Under the pieces are notes generated by a model. The model searched no databases, had not been told where the DNA came from, and worked only from the letters and a program-made list of their open reading frames with translations. From the NCBI RefSeq assembly GCF_008831285.2, contig NC_045150.1, positions 5,592,001 to 5,656,000 of the forward strand: 64,000 bases of DNA. The letters run 5' to 3'. The translations under genes were made by a program, and so were the position numbers. This document shows, piece after piece, positions 37,403 through 50,512 of the stretch (position 1 is its first letter; the number at the start of each line of letters is the position of its first letter). The stretch comes from Nymphaea colorata. Its lineage: Eukaryota > Streptophyta > Magnoliopsida > Nymphaeales > Nymphaeaceae.

Positions 37403-39229
37403 GGCGCTGAATTTGTAGGGCCAAACGTTGGCCAATTTATCGTCCGCTTAATTACCATCCAATTTATCGTTCTGTTAAATACCACTTTCAAAAATTCATA
37501 TTTTTTTTTAGCTGGGTCAACGTACGAATGGCAGGTCAGCATAGAACGGACGCTGCGATGGATAACGGTGGATTTTATAAATTAGGAACGCCTTTATGAG
37601 GTAAATGACGAGTTTGCTGATGGTGCTGTACATCATGTATCGCCACCACTCATCACGTGGACACGATTCATGGACACGCCTGTTTTAATTGCATGAATGA
37701 TTACGAATGCGATTGTTCATGATCCAATTTTATGTTTCCCGGATCGCTCATCGAATTTCAATTTTAGTTGGTGTGGCCGAGAACGATCGATCAGCCACAG
37801 CCGGATTAAAGATATAAGGAATGAACTCGAAGCCCCGACTGACTCACATGAATCATGTTCGCCGGTGCACATGTTCCAGAACCTTTCGTACTTATATTGG
37901 TCAACTTAGTTTCTTCTGTGATCAACTTTATTTTGAGTGTCTCTCCGGCGGCCGGCCGCCTCAAATCGACACAATTTGCAGACACGTTCATGGAGCCTTT
38001 TTTCTCGCTATTGACAGAGACCAAATTAAGGACAAACTGTTTGAAATTTAGTGGAAGGAAGAGAGACGTGATGATGAAATGGCTGTATTGTAGACGCAGC
38101 AGCCCAACTTGTAGAAGAAATTTTGGTAGGTGGCGGTCGAGCGTTCTGCTACGGTCTACAGACGGTGGAAGTAGACTTCCGCTCCGTCGTTCCAGCCCCA
38201 CCATGGCCCCGCAGACAGAGGGAGAGAAAGAGAGAGGTAGGAACGGAGGGAGGTAGGGTCGGAGGTGGAAGTAGTGGTGCAACTTAGTAGCAATCGCCGC
38301 TTGTGGTTCCCATACAGCACTGCGAACCTTCTCCGCCACAGCCTTAATCTTTGTTTCCTCCATTTCTTCCTTTTGCTTCCTCGCCTCTACGAGTTGTCCA
38401 TTTCAACCGACGGTCTTTCTCTCAGATTTTTGTTTTCTCAGTGTCTTCTTGCTGTATATATCATCTGTTGTTTAAACAAAGGTAGGGGACCTATTCCCCT
38501 GGCTGCAATGATTTTGATTTTCACTTCAAGGTGTTCTCTCTCTTTCTGTGTAAAAATTAAAGATGCTCGAACTACAAAAATTCTAGGATTATCTCTTTGT
38601 TTTCCTTTTCTTAGGGATCAGGTGGCGAGTAAATTATTAATGTAAAGAGGTGTTAAAATCAGGCCTTCGGTTTGAAAGAGTTAAAGAAGATGTTTGATCT
38701 GTAATGGCTGGTGAGAGAAGAAGCCTGTCCTGTTCCACCAGTGCTATATAGGAAGCACGTGAAACCTACCTCGTTCCATATAGCTAGAGACAAGTCAGTT
38801 GGAACACATGAAAAGCGTTCCTCAAGAACAGAATAAAGGCCGCCGGTCCCCACTGATCTCCTCCGTCCCTTGTTTGATAAAATGGACAGCTCAACCCCAC
38901 TAGTCATCCTCCTCTTATTTTTCGTCTCAAACAATGCAACTAGTCATTCCTTGACCATGGGCTAGCTTTAACATAGCATAAAGAGCATCACTAGCTTTAA
39001 TTGGCATTCTTGCAGAGTTTATTTTCTGAATTGTTGTCTTTATTCTCCTGCACATATTTGTTCCTTCTACTCTGGCTTGTCTCTTTGATCGCGACTACGT
39101 TAGAAATGCCATGTTGATGTTCAATTTTGTTTTAGACTTCAGCTTGTATTGTCATGTATATATACTCCTTACTTTGTGTTGCTTCATAGCGGTGCCTGTT
39201 TTATTTGAATCACTGTTACTTTCACAACA
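37403..39229. other. Upstream region of copy 1 and unassigned DNA
   Basis: The first 120 bases share promoter sequence with copies 2 and 3 (GGCCAATTTAT, AATTACCAT, CAAAAATTCATATTTTT). A 185-codon open frame on the minus strand (37806-38363) begins MEETKIKAVAEKVRSAVWE, but the rest is low-complexity and shows no family similarity, so I do not call it a gene. The CpG-rich part (37930-38260) could be a promoter or first exon of an unrecognised gene. Confidence 0.4.
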
Positions 39230-39440
39230 AGGTACTATTAGCGATGGCTCTTACCGTTGCTAATAAGACCTTCAGCCGTCGCCAATGATATTGCTAGTAA
39301 CGGCCTTCAGCCGAACGTATAGATGAGGCCAGTCGTGGCAATGGCATTGTGTTGTCACGAGGACGAGAACCCTTGCCAACAGTCTCACAGACAATTGCTC
39401 TTATGCTACTGGCGACGGTACCAGGTGATGCCAATACTCA
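39230..39440. mobile_element. CACTA-like subterminal repeat remnant
   Basis: It contains TTAGCGATGGCTC, AGCCGTCGCCAAT, AGTAACGGCC and CTGGCGACGG words in alternating orientation, the pattern of CACTA subterminal repeats, followed by a (TA)n run at 39451-39470. No intact CACTA terminus was found. Confidence 0.35.
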
Positions 39441-39470
39441 CATTGAGAATATATATATATATATATATAT

Positions 39471-39999
39471 CAGGTAGAATAAGAAAACACACCTAGGACT
39501 GAAGTTTTATGATTAAAAACTTGGTACAAAAAATGTATCTGATCATGTCACAAGTATACAAAATCACATAAAAAAGTCCTACAAAGACTATTACAAGTAC
39601 ATCGGCAGACATAGATCTACGTTGACCTCATGATCCAATCTAAGCTTCAAATACACCTCAAACCACGACAACAAAATGTAGCCACAATATCTAATTTCCT
39701 TTTTTCTGGTTTGTTTTCTTGACAAGCAGCTTGCAGGAGACAATATACTCAAAAAATGGTTCTTGAGGCAGATTTATTTCTTGTTCTCCAACTAAAGACA
39801 AAAAGGAATTTTATTTCACGACATGTTCAATTTAATAACCGAAGCTTCTTATTTTCATGTTCTCAAAACCTATTACAGAAAAAAATGATGTAACAAAATG
39901 GATCACAATGACAAAAATGTGCAACAGTCAAGTGTTGTTGATTGGCCAAAAGAACCAAACATTCTAACATAGTTTTCTTCTTGAATTGTGTAAGAAAAT
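39471..39999. other. Gene-free DNA
   Basis: AT-rich sequence with no recognisable features. Confidence 0.5.
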
Positions 40000-40391
40000 A
40001 ACTTGGGTAGGAAAATAGCCAGTCGTCGTCTAGTCATGGATCGCAAAACAACTTGTCACCTTCTAGTCCATTCATACAATCATCGAGTCATGAACCAAGT
40101 TCTAGCACTTTTAATGATAATTCTCAAAGTGAAGAACTATCTAACGCTTCTCTTGGAATAAACCTAATATTGATTTACTTGTTCGCAGATCCCACCCTAT
40201 GATCACTCACCCTATAGATGAAACATGTATTCCAAAGGCATATCCTACCATGTTACATTCCATCATCACTCATGAAGAGAAGTAACCGAATGAGCACTTA
40301 CAAACTGTGTTGGTCCTCAAATGGGCTTTCAGAATTGAACAAAACATTGATGTAACCATTGCCTATTGCAAAGGATGGTAGTCAGTGAAGG

Positions 40392-40399
40392 GCTACAAT
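40392..40399. repeat. Left target-site duplication GCTACAAT
   Basis: This 8-bp direct repeat is identical to 40848-40855 and flanks the TIR element exactly. Confidence 0.9.
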
Positions 40400-40847
40400 T
40401 AGAGATGGCAACCGATGAGATTTGGATCAGATATACCCTTAATCATATCCACTTTTTTCGATATTCGCATATTCAAATTCAAATTTTGAATTCAAATACA
40501 AATAAAGAAAAGTCATATCCGAATTCGAATCCAAAATCCTATTTTACAATCCAAATATGATCTGAATTTGATTTTTATATTCATATTTGAATCCAACTTT
40601 GAATTTTTAAACCGGATTTTGCCAATTTTCAAAATGTAATAGAATTAGATACATGATATTTGTCTAAAAGTTTATCTGATCTAAACCCTATCGAATATTT
40701 ATGTATATCTGAATCTGATCATGTGTCATTTTTTAAATCCGAATCAGATCCAATTTCTTAATTGGATATTATTTTTTTTTCATATCTGATTTTTTTGGAT
40801 CGATTTGGTTGGATATACGATTCAAATAGGATATATTGACATCCCTA
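40400..40847. mobile_element. hAT-type MITE of the TAGGGATG family, nested in copia
   Basis: 448 bp. The left end is TAGAGATGGCAACC; the right end reads TAGGGATGTCAATATATCC in reverse complement. It is flanked by GCTACAAT on both sides, an 8-bp duplication as made by hAT transposases. The interior is AT-rich with many ATCCGAAT/ATTCGGAT words and no coding capacity. The copia reverse transcriptase reading stops at the left flank and resumes at the right flank, which proves the insertion. A relative lies at 52666-53073. Confidence 0.9.
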
Positions 40848-40855
40848 GCTACAAT
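40848..40855. repeat. Right target-site duplication GCTACAAT
   Basis: Identical to 40392-40399. Confidence 0.9.
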
Positions 40856-41505
40856 CAACATGTAGCTGATTACTCTCAAACATTTAACCCAGTAATAAAG
40901 CCAACTATTGTTGGTAAGTGATTTCAATAGCCATCTTGAAGGGTGGAAAATGGAATAACTAGATGTAAATACCACTTTTGTTCATGAAAATCTTAAGGAA
41001 GAGGTCATTATGTCCCACCTAGATTTGAAAATAAGTGTTTAGCCAATCACGTGTCTACCTTCATAAACAAGCTCCTCATGAAACACAATTTGGGAAAAAT
41101 GAACTTTATGAAGTCAATTCATCCATGTTCATCTACAGGAATCCAGGTAACATTATCTTTACGCTAATTTATGTAGATGACATAATCATCACAGGAAATT
41201 ATCAACCTCAAGTACAAAAAGTAGTTACAACCTCGGGAAAAAGATTCCCTATCCAAGATTTGGGAAAACTAATTATTTTCTAGGGATCCCATTATCAAAT
41301 CTCAAGTTGAAAGAGTTCTATTTCAAAGACAATCCCCAGTGTATCTTTCTAATTAAAAGCCACGTGATAGACTGTATGCCAATAGTAATGCTGGATGACG
41401 CAAGTGTCACAGTACCCAAGCAGGACATATCCAAAGTGCTAAACATAGAGACAAATGGTTAGATAATTACAATATGCTATGTCACCTCTTACAAGAACTT
41501 AGGGG

Positions 41506-44500
41506 TGCAGTAACAGGGGTTTTTAAAGCGTTAAAATGAAAATTTCCTCGCCCTGCCCATCTATTTTCTCTCTCCCTCAACCGCGTCTTGTTCTGCCTCT
41601 TGCCCCCTCAGTGCCTCTCTCTCTCTCTCTCTCTCTCCCTCTCTCTCTCTCTTTCTTGTCTCCATGCTCTCATCTCTCTTCCTTTTCTCACTGGTTCAGT
41701 GGAAAACTCAATGGCTTCATACTGCCTAGAAAAGTAGCTAATGACATTGTACGTTCGGTAGGGCCAAATTTTTTTTTCCATGAAGCACTAAATATAGATG
41801 GTAAACACAATTTCAATTGAAGATGGGGCTGCCCCAGATGTCTTGGGGATACACCATTACTCCACATGACCCAAGTTCACTTAAGTTTCAATACTAAATT
41901 AACATTTCGATGAGTGGGCTTGATGGGGGCATACGCCCCATTGTTACCCGACCTTCCTTCTCCCCAGTGTACATTGCTTCTTTGACCCTTTATCCTCTCT
42001 GTCTCTTTCAAAGCAGCATGGAAAGGCTTTGGTAAGACGCCAACAGGAGAGGCGAAGCTGGATAGGTTCCTCTCTCTCTATCTCCCCGTTGTGTGTTGTA
42101 CCTTTAAACCTGAGGGCTTTAGTCACGAGATTTTAGTTTTACACTCACACATCACTTGTTTGATGAAATTATTAAGTGAAAAGCTAATGTTTCCTCAACG
42201 TATGTGTTGCTTTATCTTGCTCTTTTTTTTATAGTTTTTTTTTTTTTATGTTGCTGCCACTTCTTACTTGTTATGCTTTTACTTGTTACAGTCTAGACAG
42301 GTGCTATTCTTTTTTAACAAGCTGCTTGTAGAAGGGACATCTCTGAAGTCGAAAACATATGAGGAAGAAGATTTTTCTTTAGGGGAAAGTATCAAAGAAA
42401 TACATAACAAGGGCAATTATTATTATTATTTTATTTTACAATTGATTGTGCAAAGAAAAACGGAGAGGGAAAAAAAGGCTCAAAACAACGCATGTCAAGT
42501 AACTAATGTATGCATACAGGTAAATATATTTTGGGGGAATTTCTTTATTATGTATGCTTATTAACATAAAAATTATAAAAGAAAATGTCAAAGAAATTTT
42601 GTTAATATATTACTTTGTGTAGCTTATCTGCACGATGTTTCCTAATGTATATGTCTGTGGATATGTGGCCCTGTATATTGGATCCCAAGCCAGAACTATG
42701 TGGTTTGATGTGGTGGTTAGTTTTATGTGGTACTGTAGTGTCATATGTGGCTCTTTCTTCCTTGTTTGACTCTAGTATTTAAGGGTCACAAGACAATGTT
42801 GAAATGATCATAAATAGTTGGTTGATCCATGCCACTGCAACTGTGTTAATCTTTGAAAAACTTAAAACATTCGCTATATTATCTATCTATATTATAATCT
42901 AGGAATAGTTTGTCAACCCTATTATTGACTAGGAAATGAGTACTCTTCCTCCCTTTCTGTGGGCAGTGGCCCTCTAATCCTGTGCCCTTTCACTAATACA
43001 AGTAACATGCAAGGGAGTAACTTCTTCTTGAGCCTTTGAGCCCCTATATTTATATTAGACAATGGAAATGCCCTTGAGCCTCTAGATATATAGTGGGCAC
43101 GAACTGAGTTGCAGTCTCCAGCCATCTCAGTTTTCTAGTTCTACTATGAAATTCTAAATTTACCCTATCAAGCTTCTCTAGAGGCATAACAGGTTCATTT
43201 TTCACCCTTTCTTTTCTTTAGTTTTTTTTTTTTTTCTCTTCTTTGGTTTATACTTTATCAAATAATCTTCATAATTTTACTCTAAATGGTGCTGGCTGAG
43301 TTCTTGGAACATCAACAACAATTTCCTCATTTTAGTGGTCACAGAACTTTTTTTTCTTTTATCAACAGATCTTTGAGTGATCTGAACTAGTGATTGATAT
43401 GCAACTTTTGTTGGTCCAATTTAATTTACATACACAGGTTTTTGAATGTACACATCCCATTTTTTGGACCTTGCATGTGAACCGTCATTTTTGTTTTTTA
43501 TTGTCAAGTTGCTAAGTACTACCTTGCAAGAATGGACAATTGTACTGATGGTTGAACATCCATAGGCTCATTCGCCACTTTGAACTAAAAGTAAACGCTA
43601 TTTCAGGGTGCTTGGCCTGGCCCATTTCCAGATAATAATACCCAAAAATATGGTGGTGGTAACTTGCCATTATTTGCTCTTGCATAACTTGCCATTATAT
43701 GCCCTTGTATATCTTTTCTTCTATGCTATTTCGATCTGATTGCAACATAAGAAACGATCGAACTCCAAAGCCTGATTCTCAGTCAAAAGTTAGTATTCAA
43801 ATAAGCACAAGAAAATCTATCTGTTTGTTTTGTAGGATTGCTACAATTTACTTGTTCTTTGCTTCTATGGTGCCTTCTGTATGGAACTTATTTTGAAGAG
43901 CTGTTCTCTTTGTGTCTACAAGGTGGAAAGGTTAGCTGATTGATGCAAAAGGCTCAAGGCTCTCCTTTTTCATCTTGCGTTATGGCCACAACAGGATATC
44001 AAAAGCAAGAATGTAAAACATATGAATGGTTAAGGCAATGATTATGCGTGTGGTATATGTGCTTTGTGCATTTCTTGTTTTGGTATACATAGGGGGCAAG
44101 CTACTGGGTCAATGTGACTTAATTTACTATTTTTGCTATATATTGCTGCTCATGTTCAAGTCTATGGTGTTCATTTTTTGCATCAAAGCCATGACATTGT
44201 GCAACTTGTGGTCGCATTGACTTTTTTTTCTTCCTTTTTTTATTATTCACTTGTCAACTTCTATGAGAGACCTGTTTGAAAGTTTAACATGATGTAATAT
44301 GCTTGATTCTCCATCAAAAGCTAGCATATAAAATAGTTTTCAGTTCTCTTTTTCCTTTCTTGTTGTATCAAAGTTTTAGGTCAATTGTTTTGGTCTCAGA
44401 ATAACCTTGTGTTTTTTATGAACAGGTCCTAGACTTGTGAAGCTCTTTTGTAAACAAGGAAAACTTTTCTTCATGTGTATGGTACTTCTTGATATTATTA

Positions 44501-45574
44501 TTAGGATACAACAATATATATGACTGCATCACATGTGTATCTCATTGGTTATGAAGTGATAACATAGCTAATGCGGAACTGACCAGCAAAAGCTAGGTAT
44601 TGGAACCATGAACACCCGATGGTAGCATCCATCTTAATTTGAGGTGGTTAGCATGATATTATCATTCAAGTAGTTATATAGTATATATTGTTATATGGTA
44701 TTTATTGCTTGCATAAGATGAGGATAGAGAACTTTAATGTCATGATAATGGCTTGAATGTCGATGACAGTCGAAGGAAAATATTCTATTTCCTCATCCAA
44801 TATGAGCAAAAGGAAAGTCTAGACCGGCCCATAATTTCTGGTAATTGTTTAATGCCACTGCAGATTTTTTCTTTGCTCTTCTATGGCTAATTAGAGTTTT
44901 TAGTCGCTATTTCATAGTTTATCGTAGATGGAGGGGTATGTGTTATCTTCATTTACTCAATACTTGATATCATGATATGTCAATTATTACTTCTCTCTTT
45001 CTGGTTATTGTATTATTTTAGCATTTTTATGGTTGATTAGTGCCGATTACCTCAGTACCTGATATTTCATTTACTATTGATTATGTTTTGTGTATTTTAA
45101 TGTAATTAGGAATAATTGTAACAATTATTGTGTTATTTTTTTGAAAAAATAATTCATTTCATAATGCAGTGAGTGCATTTCTAAAGATCAAGCTGCATAT
45201 TTCCAAACACCTGCTGGGAGACAAGACCTGGCTTTCTGTAACGTGGATGCAGGTAATTTGTAACATTGTTCTACATGTTACGGATTGTGTCATCAGGAAT
45301 GTTGTCGCTCTTCGTTATCAATGGAATCGACCACGTACTGTTTGATAGCACACGTGGTAACGTTAAGGCTGCATTACAGAATATCTTCAATTACGTGTTG
45401 TCAACAGTATTGAACGTTAAATTTCTTGCAGTGAGGCATGTCAACTCATGCACCAATCAAGCGATATTCATTGTAGCTGTGTGGAAACAGTATATTAAGG
45501 AACGCCAAAGGGACGTTGAATCTTAGCCTACGTTTTTCCAATCCCATCGATTTGCAACTCTCATTATTTTCTAA
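41506..45574. other. 4-kb stretch between two copia fragments, no recognised gene
   Basis: It contains a (CT)n tract at about 41618-41652, long T runs (42220-42250, 43220) and ordinary AT-rich DNA. A possible exon-like block at 45170-45250, with an AG acceptor before it and CAG|GTAATT after it, has no recognisable product. Both flanks are copia pieces in the same orientation, so this may be an insertion into one copia element, although no termini or duplication were seen. Confidence 0.4.
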
Positions 45575-46293
45575 CACTGGATTGGCAAGTTGCCTAGACA
45601 ATAGAAGATCGACAAGCAGGTATTTGGTGTGTTTAGGCACAAATGTTGTACCTTAGTTTTCAAATAAGCAACTCAAATTGCAACATCTTCTACTAAAGCA
45701 TAATATGAAGTGCTGGCAGGAGCCACGATAGAATTATTTTTGGCTGAAAGTGCTTTTTCAAAAAACTTGGAAAATTACATGCATGATACAAATAATATTG
45801 TCTTTCATTTTCCTGCAAAGCATGTAAAAATAGACTGCATCTTATTAAGAGAAAATCACAAACCAAGCTATGTCACCTGGGTGCGTTTCTCAGGAGCTCG
45901 CACCCGCACCGGGTGAGTTGCGGGTGCGGGTGCGCTCCAGGTGCGCACCCAAACCGCACCCAGGGGAGTTGGATCAAGTTCCGAGTCGAATCCAAATCCA
46001 AACCAAGTTTATTGCGTGTATGGTTTGGATCTGGATATGATTTCGGGATGAAATCAGATTAGAAATCCACAAAATCAAATCCAAATCTCCGTCGGTTGTT
46101 GCATCTAATTTAATACATCTATAGATATATTATATGTTCTATTTTCTCTTTCAAAAAAAACGATACAGGACTAAAGAATTGTGGCTTTCATAAAACGATC
46201 TGTTTGCTTTTTTTTCAAACATTTCTTTTTTGATTTTTTTCCATTATCATAAAAATGTATAATTTTAATTGTGTTATTTAATTTCTACGAAAA

Positions 46294-46327
<34 letters not shown>

Positions 46328-46504
46328 TTAATAAAATATCTTCACCGCACCGCCGCACTTAATTTTTTTAAGATGTGCTGCACCGGCACCCGCACCCGCA
46401 CCCCGCATTCAGGTGACATAGAAACCAAGCATGTGAAATTCATGCTTGTCAAGTCTAACAACCAACTGAAATTTAATCAACTCAGGAGCAAGTTGAACCT
46501 CAAT
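45575..46504 (+). pseudogene. Ty1/copia remnant: RNase H and C terminus of pol
   Basis: Plus-strand frames show DNRRSTSRYLVCLGT (about 45595), ATSSTKA followed by an in-frame stop where the family has EAEY, LAGATIELFLAESAF, then a degraded KHVKID region and RENHK. This is the copia RNase H domain. After the nested element (45868-46421) the reading continues with KHVKFMLVKSNNQL and ends with FNQLRSKLNLN, matching the usual C terminus of copia pol. Several catalytic-region residues are lost and stops occur. It is non-functional. Confidence 0.8.
45868..46421. mobile_element. hAT-type MITE, CTATGTCACCTG family, nested in copia
   Basis: 554 bp with perfect 12-bp terminal inverted repeats (CTATGTCACCTG and CAGGTGACATAG) and a perfect 8-bp target-site duplication AAACCAAG (45860-45867 and 46422-46429). 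Both ends carry GC-rich subterminal tandem hexamers (GGGTGC/GCACCC), while the centre is AT-rich with an (ATA)n run at about 46298-46330. There is no coding capacity. A truncated relative is at 9167-9340. Confidence 0.95.
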
Positions 46505-47447
46505 GCGTAGTTGGCAAACCCGGAGCTTCGGCTCAAAAATTGGCTGAGTTGGATCAGGGTCATTCCACTATTGGGCCACAAGTCAGGACTCACGCAATTT
46601 ATCATTGAGACTTGCGCAATTTGGGCCATAATAGGTTGACTCGTTGGGTCATTGACTCAGCTCAGAATCGTTCGAGTCGGGCATGATGCGAATTTCTTGG
46701 CCATTCCAATACGAATGACATTTTAACCCAGTTTTTACATATAAACCAGTTTTGTCGGACAAGGTATGAAAAGAGTGCTGCTGCCTAATGGCCATTGCTA
46801 TATAATGAAGAATTGTAGCTAGGCTTTTACTGATCAACAAAGGGCATTTCACTGGTGCTAATGACCTTCCGCCACCAAGATCGTCTGGTGTTCTCTCTCT
46901 CTCAGATGCTTCCATGGTGAGACCGCGGAATAATAAAAGACAGCCAAAACTAGATAAAGAGTCGTCACCCTATGCCAAGCATGAATCTCAGCCTTCCTCT
47001 CATCTATAATTTTTTCATGGGATAAAAATTTGCATCTCTAATCAGAATCAGGACCGTGTACGTACTGTGCCTATTTAAGTTTGTTTAACTTTTTGTCATA
47101 TTCGTTCTTATGTAAGCAATTTGATTATATAATTTTATGTTTTGCATATTTTGCAATCATTTGATACCATACTTGCTGCAGTGATGTTAGATCATACACT
47201 AGTTGTTAACTTGATGCTTAATTGTTAGTTTGTAGTTGTGCAATGGAAGTTTGTCTTCAACTCTAATAAAGTATGTTTATTTTAGTTGATAATTACCTGT
47301 CACTTTTTAGATATGTTTAAATTTTTCATAAAAAATACACAATAAAAATTTATGACCAAACCCGGCCGAGTCACCAAGTCAAGTCACCGACCCAATAACC
47401 CAATGGTCTGCATATCCAAGTCCGATTTCTGGGTTTGCCAATTACGC
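46505..47447. mobile_element. TIR element, GCGTARTTGGCAAACCC ends
   Basis: GCGTAGTTGGCAAACCC at 46505-46521 matches the reverse complement of 47431-47447 (GGGTTTGCCAATTACGC) with one mismatch. The element is 943 bp. It abuts the end of the copia pol remnant. Adjacent hexamers CTCAAT and CTGAAT may be an imperfect target-site duplication. GAGTTGGATC, GACTCG and TTGGGTC words recur inside. No transposase was recognised. Confidence 0.65.
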
Positions 47448-48009
47448 CTGAATTAGATTAGCTTGATTGTACATGTCAACAAGGAAACTGGAATAGATGG
47501 TGGGTGGACATCGAATCGGGTATAAAGTTGATGGTCGGGTCTGACTGATAACTAAGTGGGCTGAGCTTGGACCACCGACAATGGCTTTGGGTCAGCTCGA
47601 ATCTAACTTTGTTGAGCCCTGGGCCAGCGTGGCCTTGTCCAATGTCCAGCCTTACCCAAAAGCAATGAATCAAATTGGTGGTGTTCTTTTTGTAAGGAAA
47701 AAAATAATAAAGGGTACCAATGATTATGATAACCCAAATCTCCTCGGGATCTATGTAGCAATTCTATGTAAAGACCAGTAGTGGAGTCCCTCTTCTCAAT
47801 CAATCAATAGAGAACAAGAGAGAAGTAAATGTAATCTCTCAAAGCTGGATCACTATAAATTGATTTTTGTGTTGGATGCTTCAGTTTTCTTGTAGAAAAT
47901 AATAGTAGATGACGAAAATGTCTAATCGTCTTTTTCTTTTTGCTTTTTTCTTAACTATGACCCGGTTTAAATAGATGGATGGCACTGAAAAAGTTTATAT
48001 ATATATATA
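47448..48009. other. Intergenic repeats
   Basis: 47480-47670 is GC-rich and matches the 11480-11605 repeat in reverse complement. 47764-47860 (TGGAGTCCCTCTTCTC, then AGAGAGAAGTAAATG) resembles the end of an LTR. A (TA)n run lies at 47998-48014. Confidence 0.4.
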
Positions 48010-48834
48010 TATATTGGTTGATTTCATAAGTATGGATTTAACATGACCCTATTTAAGATTTGTGGTAATCACACATGCATGATCTAGTCTCCACGTTTTC
48101 AAAATAAACGTATTTCCAAATTAGTGAAATATTACCAATGAATAACATCTTCAAATATTTTAATGTCTTATGCCTTGGTTTCGATTTTTCGAAATTAAAA
48201 TTAAGGTCTCCCCTCAAAAACCTGAAAGTACCAACGTCTTATATACTAATTTGGTAAAGAAACCAAATTCTTTCTCACCGTCGCAACAGGGAAAACGAGA
48301 CTTACAGTTTATAATTGCTCCGGCATACGTTTTGGTCCAAACGTATGACAACATTGCGCGATGGCCGATATGTTATCCTCTCGTCATATCACACGTCTAT
48401 TTTGTCCATTGTTAAATTTCTGTAGGATAATATTTTCAGATATCTTGAAAAATCCTCTTTGAAATGAAAGATGAAGTTTGTTTTTTTTTTAAAAAAAGAC
48501 AAAAATGGATTGTAAAAAAATAAAAGAATAAAACTAAACTTCATTAAAAAAATTTTAAAATGCCTCCAACCCTCTCTCTCTCTTTTGAAAAGTATATATT
48601 TGTTGCCTGCATAGAATTGTGCAGGACAATATCCGACTTTTCATAAACGTCGCCATCATCTACGGGATCCCACATCTTTTGCATCCAAGAAGAGACAAAG
48701 GAATCTTTTAATGTACATATGGAGCCACTTGCAACACAACCAAGTTCACAAAATCCACTAAGAACAGGAAATTGGTCCCGTAGGATCACAATTTCAACAA
48801 CGGGCTTTTGGTGCATTTTGGTTTTGGAACATGA

Positions 48835-48872
48835 CCAAGTTCATGAACAGCAGAAACTTATCATGAACTTGG
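48835..48872 (-). other. Perfect 12-bp hairpin in the 3' flank of gene copy 2
   Basis: CCAAGTTCATGA (48835-48846) pairs completely with TCATGAACTTGG (48861-48872) around a 14-base loop. It is homologous to the hairpins at 36327-36364 and 54349-54384. Confidence 0.85.
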
Positions 48873-49162
48873 GGCCACGACCCTATTTTTTGTTGCAACT
48901 TCAATTACAATTAGTACCTCTAGCAGCCTTCTACCAGCAAAGGCACAACCTCCTCCTTGAAAAAGAGGGAAAGGAAGGACAAGTCTCGTCCTATCAAAAT
49001 CAGTAACCATTTCTGTAGCCAGAGAAGAGCTTCCATGACTACGAAACCAGTAGTTATGATGTTGCCTATTTCATCCCCACAGGCACCAACCCTTTTGGAC
49101 ATGGTATGGTAGGAAGCAGAGATGTAAGAAAAGAAAAGGAAAAACTGCTGGCGGTCATAAAA

Positions 49163-49834
<672 letters not shown>

Positions 49835-49972
49835 CTATTGCTAAACTCTGTCCAATTTGTCGTCTAATTAATTATCGTTCTCAAAAATTCGTACTTTTAG
49901 TTGCATCAATGCTCAAAAGGCAATAGGTGGTCTTGTGCAAACATGCAAATGATAATCCATACTTGGGTAGCC

Positions 49973-50213
49973 TTAGACAAAGGGAAAAGGCTTTATTTTG
50001 GGAACTGAAGAAAAGAAATAAAGCCTTAGAGTTTGGTTGCCGAGAGTTTCTTTTGTTGCAAAAGCAAAACCCTATATGTTCCTTATTAGAAACTTCATCA
50101 ATGACCAACTGCGGAGCCAGTTAAAGGGGATGTTAGTGATGTGGGTTCTGTTGATTTAACTGAAAGAAAACAAAGTACTACGCCCATTCAAATGAGAGAT
50201 CATGGTATTGGTT
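49973..50213. repeat. Large inverted repeat, left arm
   Basis: The left arm includes AAAGGGAAAAGGCTTTATTT, GAAACTTCATCAATGA, TTTAACTGAAAGAAA and CGCCCATTCAAATGA. The same blocks occur in the same order, reverse-complemented, at 50725-50965. The arms are about 240 bp with small differences. The left arm begins about 30 bases upstream of the promoter homology of gene copy 2. Confidence 0.9.
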
Positions 50214-50512
50214 CCAACTTTGGTTATAACTTTCAGTTAAATCAAATGAGTTGGGATACAGTAGAAGCCTTACGATCTCAATGGACGACATTATATATAT
50301 CTAACCTTAGAATCCAATGTCTTAAATTGTCCTGGTCCAAAATAATACAATCTACGTGATCTTTAATCATATTCATTATTCTTTTGCAATGAAAATGAGG
50401 AACCCTCCCAGCAGGTTTTCGTTAAAACATAGCATATACTGTCTATATTTTCACTCTTCTTCCACTCTAACTCCTGAATCCAAAAAGTCTATTAAAATGG
50501 TGGCGGATTTGG

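Larger units (their letters stand above)
40000..41505 (+). pseudogene. Ty1/copia remnant: linker and reverse transcriptase region
   Basis: Plus-strand reading shows the Ser/Asn-rich linker that precedes copia reverse transcriptase (QSSSHEPSSSTFND), a HPMITH-type motif, and the start of the reverse transcriptase domain split by the element at 40400-40847. Farther on are LYEVNSSMFIYR and the catalytic YVDD box (LIYVDDIIITG, about 41170-41200). After it comes DLGKLIIF, then the LGIPL region in a shifted frame. The protein would copy RNA into DNA, but stops and frameshifts are frequent and integrase is missing. It ends near 41505 without RNase H. An RNase H to C-terminal copia fragment of the same orientation lies at 45575. 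Confidence 0.85.

Noticed and set aside
37806-38363. 185-codon minus-strand frame as a gene
   Set aside because: Low-complexity, no conserved motif, no splice partner, and overlapping frames on the other strand are of similar length.
45170-45250. Isolated exon with AG and GT borders
   Set aside because: Splice-like borders occur often by chance, and neither the block nor its surroundings match a known protein.
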